A DNA stretch of 8,321 bases from Iamia sp052038315 (GTDB lineage Bacteria; Actinomycetota; Acidimicrobiia; Acidimicrobiales; Iamiaceae). Where the stretch lies: the NCBI GenBank assembly GCA_052038315.1, contig JBQGCF010000236.1, forward strand, positions 1 through 8,321, in the 5' to 3' direction. Positions 1 through 5,151 of this stretch are shown here, one piece after another; position 1 is the stretch's first letter; each line of letters begins with the position of its first letter. The position numbers were made by a program, and so were the translations under genes. Below the pieces are notes generated by a model. That model had not been told where the DNA came from and did no database searches. It worked only from the letters and a program-made list of their open reading frames with translations.

Positions 1-321
1 GGCCGGTGCGGCGGGCGCCGGTGGGGCGGCGGTGGGTCGAGGGGGTTCGGCTGCGGGCGGGGGTGGGACGGCAGGGGGTGTGGCGGGGCCGACGGGGGGC
101 TCGACCACGGCGGGGGCGGGCGGCGGCGGGGCGGCGGCCGACGGGGGCGGCGGCGGGACGGGCGCGGCGGCCGGCGCCGTCCGGGGCGGGGGCGCGCCGA
201 CGACGGGCGTCGGACGGGGCGGGCCCGTCGGCGCACCGGCGGGGGGCGGTGGCGGGGGTGGTGGCGGAGGAGGAGGGGGCGGTGGCGGCGGGGCGTCGTC
301 GGTGGGATCGGTCGCCGTCAT
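1..321 (-). CDS. Proline-rich protein, N-terminal fragment (runs off window)
   Basis: This reading frame is open from an ATG at 321 to the window edge, giving 107 codons with no stop. The start is well supported: a GGAGG ribosome site lies 8 nt upstream, and the ATG overlaps the TGA stop of the GTPase gene as ATGA, which implies translational coupling. The visible protein begins MTATDPTDDA, continues with 17 consecutive prolines (residues 11-27) and stays Pro/Ala-rich with scattered Val, Thr, Arg and Glu to the edge. No folded domain is visible, so the function is unknown. Bacterial dynamin-like genes often occur as adjacent pairs (IniA/IniC, DynA/DynB), so the missing part may be a second GTPase. 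Because a GrpE-like gene is nearby, an Hsp70-like protein is an alternative. Both are inferences from context. The coding call is fairly firm; the product is not. Confidence 0.7.
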   Translation of the reverse strand, partial: MTATDPTDDAPPPPPPPPPPPPPPPPPAGAPTGPPRPTPVVGAPPPRTAPAAAPVPPPPPSAAAPPPPAPAVVEPPVGPATPPAVPPPPAAEPPRPTAAPPAPAAPA

Positions 322-2690
322 CGACGGGTCCTCCACGGGGTCGAGGTGATCGGACCGTCGTCATCGGGGTCCTCGCGGGGCCGCGGCTTGGGTGCGGGCG
401 CAGGAGCGGGCGTCGGCTCGGCGGACGGGGGCGGCACGGTGCGCGGCGGTGGGGGTCCCACCTGGGGACCGCCCGGGGGCGCCGTGCCCGGGGGGACGTA
501 GGCGCTCGGGTCGACCGCCGGCGGGTGGGCCGGCTGGCCGTACCCCTGCTGGGCGTAGGGGTCGTAGGCCGGCTGGGGGACACCGGTCGGTGGCGCGTAC
601 CCCTGCGGGGCGTGGCCGGGCTGCGGGGGAGGCGTCGCCCCCGGCGGCGGCGCGTACCCCTGCTGGGCATACGGGTCGTACGCAGGCTGAGGCGGAGGCG
701 TCGCCCCGGGGGGCGGCGCGTACCCCTGCTGGGCATACGGGTCGTAGGCCGGCTGCGGCGGCGGGGTCGCCCCGTGCGGCGCCGCGTAGCCCTGCTGGGC
801 GTACGGGTCGTAGGCGGGCTGCGCCCCGGGGGTGGCTCCGGACGGCGCGGCGTACCCCTGCTGGGCGTAGGGGTCGTAGGCCGGCTGCGGCGGCGGGGTC
901 GCCCCCGGCGGGGGTGCGTAGGCGGGCTGCTGGCCGTAGGCCGCCGGGTCGTACTGCGGCGCAGGCTGCTGGGTCGGCTGGGCGTAGGCCGCCGGGTCGT
1001 AGGACTGAGCCGGCTGGACCCGCTGGGCGTAGGCCGCCGGGTCGTACTGCGCAGCGGGCTGCTGGACCGGCTGGGCGTACGCCGCAGGGTCGTAGGACTG
1101 GGCCGGTTGGGCGGGCTGGGCGTAGGCCGCAGGGTCGTAGGACTGAGCGGGCGGAGCGGGCGCAGCGGGCTGGGTGGGGCGGGGCGGGCGGACGCCGGTG
1201 CGGTCCCAGACGAGCTCGTACCACTCACGGACGTCCTCGCCGAGCCGGCGCTCGTCGGGGGTGCGGCGGCTGTCGTTGCTGTAGCGGGCCCAGGCGGCGA
1301 CGGCGCGGGAGGCGGCCGCTGCGATCTCGCCGGGGTCGGCGCTCTCGTCCAGGCCCAGCTGCCGGGCCGGCAGCTCCTCCAGGGCCAGCATCTTGAGCGC
1401 CTCGCGCAGGTCGTCGGGCACCCGGGCGCCGCCCTCCTCGACCAGCCGCAGGGCGTCGAGGATGCGGAGGTCGTGGAGCTCGGGGTCGAGCTCGACCCGC
1501 TCCAGCGGTCCGGCCATGGCCACGGCGACGGCGGCCTCGTCGCCCTGGGCCTGGGCCAGGATGCGGCGCAGGTCGGCCAGCCCGCCGCGGGCCTTCAGGG
1601 CGCTGGCCCGGCGGGCGAAGTCGTGCTCGACCACGTCGGCGAGGGGATCGAGGCCGCTGCGCTGGCGGAAGCCCCGCAGCAGCTCGCCGGCGCCCCGCGC
1701 CCCGCCCTGGGCCAGCTCGACGCCGACGGCGATCCCGTGCAGGTCGAGCATCGACAGCAGCCGCCGCAGCTGGTCGCGAGAGACGCCTTCGACGTCGGCA
1801 TCGAGGAGGTCCTGCGGGCTGAGCAGAGCGTCCTCCAGGTCGAGCTCGTCCAGCTCGGCCAGGGCGGTCAGGGCGTAGGCGTCGGACTCGGTGAAGGCGT
1901 CGGTCGAGGACGTCTCGGCCAGCAGCCCCATCACCGGGACGACGTCGGACACCACGTTGGCCAGCCGCTCCTTGGCCGCCTCGGTGAGCCGCCGGGCGAC
2001 GGGCCACGGGTCGCCGTCGGGCGCCAGCCGATCGACCTTGCTCAGGATGCCGACGGCGTTGGCCGCGCTCAGCCCCGACGCCGCGAACAGGGCCCGGAAC
2101 TGCTCCAGCACCTCGACGTCGCTCTCGCGCACGTGGGGGGTGAGGAACAGCAGGGCGTCGGCATCGCTCATCGCCACCCGCGAGTCGCCCGCCTCCCGGG
2201 CCGAGCTGTCGCCCAGGCCGAGGGCGTCGGCGGTCGCCTTCTGGTTCTCGTCGGTGACCGTGTTGAGGCCGGGCGTGTCGATGATGGTGAGGTCGCGCAG
2301 CCGCTCGTTGGAGAGGTGGACGATCAGCCGGGCCACGTCGTCGACGGGGACGCCACCGAGGTCCTCGGGGATGCGGGTGCCGGCGGCGAAGGGGATGGTG
2401 GTGACGCTGCCGTCGCGGCGCTGGACCTCGATCCGCTGGTGGTGGTCGTAGCGGAACCAGGTGACGATGCGGGTGCACTCGCCGGCGTCGACCGGGGCGA
2501 TGCGCTGGCCCAGCAGGGCGTTGACCAGGGTCGACTTGCCCGAGCTGACGCTCCCGGCGACCGCCACCCGCAGCGGGGACAGCAGCCGGCCGCGCACCTC
2601 GAGCACCGCCTCCCGGGTCGCGCTGACCGGGAGACGGCTCAGGGCCTCGTCGATGACGGCGACCAGGGCGCGGGTTGCGTCTCCGGCCAC
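318..2690 (-). CDS. Dynamin-like (IniA-type) GTPase with Tyr/Gln/Pro repeat tail
   Basis: This 790-aa protein is a predicted dynamin-superfamily GTPase. G1 is GSVSSGKST (residues 46-54), a likely G2 threonine lies in CTRIVT (about 73), G3 is DTPG (138-141), G4 is SKVD (217-220), and VPVMGLLAE (about 252-260) resembles the segment after G4 in IniA-like proteins. Residues about 260-490 are mostly helical in composition, as expected for a dynamin stalk. No clear transmembrane segment is visible. From about residue 501 the protein becomes a Pro/Gln/Tyr/Ala-rich tail of some 290 residues with tandem repeats, and it ends in a short charged segment. Bacterial dynamins bind and remodel membranes using GTP hydrolysis. 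The start is GTG, 2 nt after the TAG stop of the Asp-rich gene, without a strong ribosome site, so coupled translation is likely. A few in-frame GTG codons lie further in, but the helix before the P-loop favours this start. The long repeat tail is not part of the family core. Confidence 0.88.
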   Translation of the reverse strand: MAGDATRALVAVIDEALSRLPVSATREAVLEVRGRLLSPLRVAVAGSVSSGKSTLVNALLGQRIAPVDAGECTRIVTWFRYDHHQRIEVQRRDGSVTTIPFAAGTRIPEDLGGVPVDDVARLIVHLSNERLRDLTIIDTPGLNTVTDENQKATADALGLGDSSAREAGDSRVAMSDADALLFLTPHVRESDVEVLEQFRALFAASGLSAANAVGILSKVDRLAPDGDPWPVARRLTEAAKERLANVVSDVVPVMGLLAETSSTDAFTESDAYALTALAELDELDLEDALLSPQDLLDADVEGVSRDQLRRLLSMLDLHGIAVGVELAQGGARGAGELLRGFRQRSGLDPLADVVEHDFARRASALKARGGLADLRRILAQAQGDEAAVAVAMAGPLERVELDPELHDLRILDALRLVEEGGARVPDDLREALKMLALEELPARQLGLDESADPGEIAAAASRAVAAWARYSNDSRRTPDERRLGEDVREWYELVWDRTGVRPPRPTQPAAPAPPAQSYDPAAYAQPAQPAQSYDPAAYAQPVQQPAAQYDPAAYAQRVQPAQSYDPAAYAQPTQQPAPQYDPAAYGQQPAYAPPPGATPPPQPAYDPYAQQGYAAPSGATPGAQPAYDPYAQQGYAAPHGATPPPQPAYDPYAQQGYAPPPGATPPPQPAYDPYAQQGYAPPPGATPPPQPGHAPQGYAPPTGVPQPAYDPYAQQGYGQPAHPPAVDPSAYVPPGTAPPGGPQVGPPPPRTVPPPSAEPTPAPAPAPKPRPREDPDDDGPITSTPWRTRR
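330..334 (-). promoter_or_regulatory. Ribosome binding site of the proline-rich gene
   Basis: The minus strand reads GGAGG eight nucleotides before the ATG at 321. The site lies inside the last codons of the GTPase gene. It decides the start of the downstream gene and supports it being a real gene rather than trailing sequence. Confidence 0.6.
543..1139 (-). repeat. Two-class coding tandem repeat in the GTPase tail
   Basis: Ten Tyr-Asp-Pro units, marked by gtcgta on the plus strand, begin (minus sense) at 1139, 1094, 1046, 1001, 953, 878, 812, 746, 680 and 566. The first four are of type YDPAAYAQ and alternate 45, 48, 45 and 48 nt, making two copies of a 31-residue dimer. The fifth (75 nt) is a hybrid that starts as the first type and ends as the second. 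Type two (YDPYAQQGYA...GAT...QPA) has three exact 66-nt steps, then one 114-nt unit that contains an extra partial copy. Unit lengths are all multiples of three, so copy number can change without a frameshift. Confidence 0.85.
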
Positions 2691-2692
2691 GG

Positions 2693-3211
2693 CTAGAGCA
2701 GGTCCTCGAAGTCGTTGTTGGCGACCTCGGCGGGGCCGTCGTCGAGGGCGTCGACGGCGAAGGCGTCGTCCACCCCGTCGTCGGCGGCCAGGTCGAGCCC
2801 GCCGTCCACGTCGACGTCGAGGTCCAGGTCGAGGTCGAGGTCGTCGGCCGGGGCGTCGAGGTCGATGCCACCGTCGTCGTCCGAGAGGTCGTCGTCGGCG
2901 GAGAGGTCGTCGTCGGGCGAGATGTCGTCGACCACGTCGTCGGAGGCGGGAGCGGCGTCGGAGAAGACCCCGTCGTCGGACACCAGGCCGTCGACGTCCT
3001 CAAGGGCGAAGGGCCCGGTGTCGCCGGTGGTGATCACCTCGTCGAACATGGCGTCCCACTGCTCGGCGGTGGGCTCGTCCACCGGATCGGCGTGGAGCGT
3101 GTCGCGCAGGGAGGCCAGATCGGCGTCGGCCAGATCGGTGCCGTCGTCGGGGAACTGGTCCATGTCGAGGTAGCCATCAGGGTCGAGCTGGAGGCCGTCG
3201 ATGCCGCTCAC
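2693..3211 (-). CDS. Extremely Asp-rich acidic protein of unknown function
   Basis: This 172-aa protein starts at GTG 3211, 7 nt after a GGAAGG ribosome site. A longer in-frame reading to 3307 would include repeat sequence and is less likely. By my count it has 54 Asp and 6 Glu but only one Arg and no Lys, so it must be highly acidic. Residues 1-75 are less biased and contain a possible short helix with AEQWDAMFDEVI (about 49-60). Residues 76-158 are almost pure Asp with Ser, Ala, Gly, Leu and Val, including an Asp-Leu/Asp-Val alternation at about 124-136. It ends in NDFEDLL. I see no signal peptide or membrane segment. The stop is 2 nt before the GTPase start, so the two are almost certainly co-translated. 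A partner or regulator of the GTPase, or a cation- or basic-protein-binding factor, is possible, but I do not recognise a family. Confidence 0.8.
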   Translation of the reverse strand: MSGIDGLQLDPDGYLDMDQFPDDGTDLADADLASLRDTLHADPVDEPTAEQWDAMFDEVITTGDTGPFALEDVDGLVSDDGVFSDAAPASDDVVDDISPDDDLSADDDLSDDDGGIDLDAPADDLDLDLDLDVDVDGGLDLAADDGVDDAFAVDALDDGPAEVANNDFEDLL

Positions 3212-3342
3212 TGGTGCGCCTTCCGGTCGTCGGGGTGGCTGAGCCGCTTCGCCGAACGGGAGCACCAGTGAGCGCTGCCGGCTCCGCAGGCTCCGCCGGC
3301 AGACCACCCGTGCTGCCCGGTTCGCTCGCTGCGCTCGCTCAC
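3208..3342 (-). CDS. Possible 44-aa leader ORF encoded by repeat copy A
   Basis: A GTG at 3342 preceded by GGAAGG with a 10-nt gap opens a 44-codon frame beginning VSERSERTGQHG. It spans repeat copy A and ends at a TGA that overlaps the GTG start of the Asp-rich gene (GTGA). An upstream in-frame ATG at 3360 lacks a ribosome site. If translated, it would couple ribosomes into the operon. The same frame in copy B reads MSERSERTSQHG. The peptide itself looks like repeat sequence and not like a folded protein, and it could equally be non-coding. Confidence 0.25.
   Translation of the reverse strand: MSERSERTGQHGWSAGGACGAGSAHWCSRSAKRLSHPDDRKAHQ
3219..3224 (-). promoter_or_regulatory. Ribosome binding site of the Asp-rich gene
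   Basis: The minus strand reads GGAAGG with 7 nt to the GTG at 3211. It lies in the spacer of repeat copy A, immediately beside the left arm that contains the start codon. A closed 13-bp stem (3205-3217 with 3262-3274) would hide the start codon while leaving this site in the loop. Confidence 0.6.
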
Positions 3343-3388
3343 GGGGTGTGAACCTTCCATGAAGAGGGGGGAGATGTGCCCGTCCGTG

Positions 3389-3417
3389 CTGACAGGGGCC
3401 ACGGAGAGCGGTACTGT
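3389..3417 (+). promoter_or_regulatory. Sigma-70-type promoter of the sigma factor gene
   Basis: A CTGACA -35 box (3389-3394) and a TACTGT -10 box (3412-3417) are separated by exactly 17 nt. This matches the consensus layout TTGACA-N17-TAnnnT. Transcription would begin near 3424, leaving a leader of about 57 nt before the ATG at 3481. The match suggests that the housekeeping sigma factor, rather than the ECF factor itself, reads this gene. It is supported by sequence only. Confidence 0.55.
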
Positions 3418-3465
3418 GCGCCCCGGTGCGCCAGGGGGATACGGCAGGCGCCGAGGTGGGGACTC

Positions 3466-3473
3466 AAGAGGTG
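3466..3473 (+). promoter_or_regulatory. Ribosome binding site of the sigma factor gene
   Basis: AAGAGGTG lies 7 nt before the ATG at 3481. It selects this start over an in-frame upstream ATG at 3376, which lies before the predicted promoter -35 box and adds 35 residues unlike a sigma factor. Confidence 0.6.
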
Positions 3474-3480
3474 TCGTCCC

Positions 3481-4047
3481 ATGACCAGAACCCAAGCCCG
3501 CTCCCACCGGCTGGCGTCCGACCACGACCTCGTGGCGTGGGCGCAAGGCGGTGACGAGAGGGCCTTCGCCGAGCTCGTCGAGCGCAGCCGGCGTCGTCTC
3601 TTCTCGGTGTGCGTGCGGATCACGGGTGACGAGCACTCGGCCCACGATGCCGCCCAGAACGCCCTGCTCGACGCCTGGCGGGCGCTGCCCCGCTTCGAGG
3701 GCCGGTCGAGCTTCAGCACCTGGCTGTGCCAGATCGGCTCCCGGGCGGCCCTGGCCGTGGTGGCCAAGCGCCGGGCCGACCCCATGGCCGAGGTGCCCGA
3801 GCCGGACGGTCCCTTCCGGGCCGACCTGGAGGACTCGGTCACGGCCGTGAGCGCGGTGCGCTGGGCGCTGGCCAAGCTGCCGCCGGACTTCCGCCAGGCG
3901 CTGGTCCTGCGGGAGTACGCCGACCTCAGCTACCAGGAGATCGCCGAGGCCCAGGGCATCCGGGTCGAGACGGTGAAGACCCGCATCGCCCGGGCCCGCC
4001 GGGCCGTGGCCGAGCTGCTGCAGTCGGCCGACGCCCCGGCCCTCTGA
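3481..4047 (+). CDS. ECF-type RNA polymerase sigma factor
   Basis: This 188-aa protein has the two-domain layout of extracytoplasmic-function sigma factors. Region 2 spans about residues 13-96: it starts DHDLVAWAQGGDERAFAELV, then has DAAQNALLDAWRALPRFEG (about 56-74) and FSTWLCQIGSRAA for recognition of the -10 element. A variable acidic linker follows (about 100-123). Region 4 spans about 124-180, with LPPDFRQALVLREYADLSYQEIAEA and a helix-turn-helix at about 151-173 (GIRVETVKTRIARAR) for the -35 element. The length is typical. It redirects RNA polymerase to a target regulon that cannot be told from this window. It is the only plus-strand gene here and lies between two repeat copies. No anti-sigma factor gene (zinc-finger or membrane type) follows, because the next genes on both sides run on the other strand. 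Confidence 0.93.
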   Translation: MTRTQARSHRLASDHDLVAWAQGGDERAFAELVERSRRRLFSVCVRITGDEHSAHDAAQNALLDAWRALPRFEGRSSFSTWLCQIGSRAALAVVAKRRADPMAEVPEPDGPFRADLEDSVTAVSAVRWALAKLPPDFRQALVLREYADLSYQEIAEAQGIRVETVKTRIARARRAVAELLQSADAPAL

Positions 4048-4071
4048 CGAACGGCGCCGAGCGCACCGGGG

Positions 4072-4197
4072 GCTCATCGGTGCGCCGAGGCGCACGGAGC
4101 GTCCCACACCGCCGGCCGCAGACGGGCACCGATGAGCGCTGGCGGCTTCGCCGCCGGAGGGCCCGTGCTGGCTGGTTCGCTCGCTGCGCTCGCTCAT
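4072..4197 (-). repeat. Structured dispersed repeat, copy B
   Basis: Layout matches copy A in the same orientation: left arm 4072-4083 and right arm 4126-4137 (perfect 12-bp inverted repeat, 42-nt spacer), a hairpin 4139-4146/4150-4157 with triloop TTC and one G-T pair, CCCGTGCTG at 4162-4170 and the 23-nt block at 4174-4196 identical to copy A. The arms read GCTCATCGGTGC here but GCTCACTGGTGC in copy A, and the partner arm changes to match. The element occupies the convergent gap between the sigma factor gene and the GrpE-like gene. Its minus-strand ATG (4197) overlaps the GrpE-like stop codon as ATGA. Confidence 0.8.
4080..4095 (+). terminator. Possible hairpin after the sigma factor gene
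   Basis: GTGCGC (4080-4085) and GCGCAC (4090-4095) form a perfect 6-bp GC-rich stem with loop CGAG, 33 nt after the sigma stop codon. It shares bases with the left arm of repeat copy B, so the two foldings are mutually exclusive. No T tract follows, so intrinsic termination is uncertain. Confidence 0.3.
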
Positions 4198-5069
4198 GAC
4201 GAGCCTCCGTGGACGGCCACCACGACCTCGGGCGGGCGGATGAGGCTGGTGCCGTCGCTGTAGCCGGGGCGCTCGACCGAGGCCACGGTGTTGTGACGGG
4301 CGGGATCGTCGGTGGGGACCTGGTGGACGGCCCGGTGGTGGGCCGGGTCGAAGGGCACGCCCTCGGGCCGGACCTCGTGGATGCCGGCGGCGGCGAGGGC
4401 CTGGGCCGCCTCGTCGCCCAGGGCGGCGCTGGGCAGCTTGTCCCGGAGGGCGATCAGCCCCTCGACTAGGGCGACCCGCTGCTGGCGGATGCGGTCGGCG
4501 TCCCGGGCCGGGGCCGGGCCGATGGCGGGGCCACCGGCCGCCGGGGCCGGGGCCGGGGCCGGCGTGGGGCTCGGACCGGCGGGAGCAGGCGTCGGGCCGG
4601 CCGGGGCCCGACCGGGGGTCGCGGCGGCCGGGGAGGACTTGCGGCGGGAGAGGGCGGCGAGCAGCGGCAGCCCGGCGACCAGCAGGCCGATGACGAAGGC
4701 GATCACGCCGACCGCGCCCAGGGCGGCGATCGAGGTGCCGTCGTCGGAGTCGCCGGAGTCGGACTCCGACGCCTCACGCTCGGTGCCGGAGCCCGAGGAC
4801 GAGCCGGAGGCGGCCGTGGTGGTCGGGTTCCCGCCCTCGGTGGTGGTGGGCGTGTCGGCCTCGGTGGTGGTGGCCGGCTTCGAGGTCGTCGTGGTCGACT
4901 CCTCGTTCGGCTCGGTGGGGTCGATGGGCCCACCCAGGCCGGCGAGCGCCGGGGTGCCGGCGAACCAGGCGAACCCCACGACCACGGCGGCGGCGACCAG
5001 GACGCGGAGGCCACGGCCTCGGGTCACGGTCGGAGCGCTCGGCGCAGCGGGCGTCGCATCACTGGTCAC
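4194..5069 (-). CDS. Membrane-anchored protein with C-terminal GrpE-like domain
   Basis: This 291-aa protein starts at GTG 5069, 6 nt after GGAGG. A longer frame to 5138 has no such site. Residues 1-43 look like a signal peptide: basic RGRGLR, a hydrophobic core, and TPALA before GLGG. Residues 50-112 are Thr/Ser-rich and likely outside the cell. Residues 113-140 form a membrane helix followed by SRRK, placing the rest in the cytoplasm. A Pro/Ala-rich linker (about 145-188) leads to a short helical part (189-230) and a GrpE-type head: AGIHEV, FDPAHHRAV (240-248), then 20 residues to GY (269-270) and LIRPPEVVV (276-284). That spacing matches the GrpE family signature, with two positions off. 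GrpE releases nucleotide from Hsp70/DnaK. The long dimerising helix of normal GrpE is missing, and a membrane anchor is not usual. A partner Hsp70 is not in the window. The nucleotide-exchange role is an inference from the domain. Confidence 0.8.
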   Translation of the reverse strand: MTSDATPAAPSAPTVTRGRGLRVLVAAAVVVGFAWFAGTPALAGLGGPIDPTEPNEESTTTTSKPATTTEADTPTTTEGGNPTTTAASGSSSGSGTEREASESDSGDSDDGTSIAALGAVGVIAFVIGLLVAGLPLLAALSRRKSSPAAATPGRAPAGPTPAPAGPSPTPAPAPAPAAGGPAIGPAPARDADRIRQQRVALVEGLIALRDKLPSAALGDEAAQALAAAGIHEVRPEGVPFDPAHHRAVHQVPTDDPARHNTVASVERPGYSDGTSLIRPPEVVVAVHGGSS

Positions 5070-5075
5070 GTCGGT

Positions 5076-5080
5076 CCTCC
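5076..5080 (-). promoter_or_regulatory. Ribosome binding site of the GrpE-like gene
   Basis: The minus strand reads GGAGG with 6 nt to the GTG at 5069. It decides the start and places the signal peptide at the N-terminus. The 82 nt between this gene and the permease gene hold no promoter I could support. Confidence 0.6.
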
Positions 5081-5151
5081 GGGTCGGGTGGATGTGGACG
5101 TGAGAGGCCGGGGCGGGCCCGATTGTTCCCGTGGTCACCCCCGGGGTGGGG

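Larger units (their letters stand above)
3205..3342 (-). repeat. Structured dispersed repeat, copy A
   Basis: Parts in plus-strand order are: left arm 3205-3217, a 44-nt spacer, right arm 3262-3274 (a perfect 13-bp inverted repeat with the left arm), a hairpin 3275-3282/3295-3302 (CTGCCGGC with GCCGGCAG, loop 12 nt), then CCCGTGCTG at 3307-3315 and a 23-nt block at 3319-3341 that is identical in copy B. The left arm holds the GTG start codon of the Asp-rich gene. The element fills most of the divergent gap between that gene and the sigma factor gene. The pairs differ from copy B by compensating changes. No transposase is nearby. Confidence 0.8.

Noticed and set aside
241..291. G-rich plus-strand tract considered as a G-quadruplex or simple repeat
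   Set aside because: It is fully explained as the complement of the 17 proline codons at the start of the coupled gene. A structural role cannot be shown from sequence alone.
6..2696. An 896-codon open frame on the plus strand, opposite the GTPase gene
   Set aside because: It mirrors the minus-strand gene almost exactly. Its translation is Gly/Arg/Val-rich with no recognisable domain. Strong GC bias at third positions removes stops on the opposite strand. The GTPase motifs and ribosome sites lie on the minus strand.
1225..3003. A 592-codon minus-strand frame overlapping the GTPase and Asp-rich genes
   Set aside because: It reads as Thr/Ser-rich then Arg/Pro/Gly-rich sequence without motifs and overlaps two better supported genes in another frame, as expected for a GC-rich shadow.
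3343..3480. A minus-strand promoter for the Asp-rich/GTPase operon
   Set aside because: I found no convincing -35/-10 pair on the minus strand in this gap or within repeat copy A. The operon promoter may be weak, non-standard or overlap the sigma gene promoter.
3208..4197. A 329-codon minus-strand frame running from repeat copy B, antisense to the sigma factor, to copy A
   Set aside because: The central part is antisense to a clear sigma factor and has no domain of its own. Both ends are repeat sequence. Only the short portion in copy A is kept, as a possible leader ORF.
3205..4197. The sigma factor gene plus two repeats as a composite transposon
   Set aside because: No transposase, no target-site duplication and no terminal inverted repeats of an insertion sequence are visible. 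The repeats look like small dispersed palindromic elements.
5070..5151. Palindrome CACCCCCGGGGTG (5136-5148) and a GGAAC-like box before the GrpE-like gene, considered as operator, terminator or ECF promoter
   Set aside because: The palindrome is too compact to form a terminator loop and has no T tract. The GGAAC-like box has no -10 partner at the usual spacing. A short palindrome is not surprising at this GC content.
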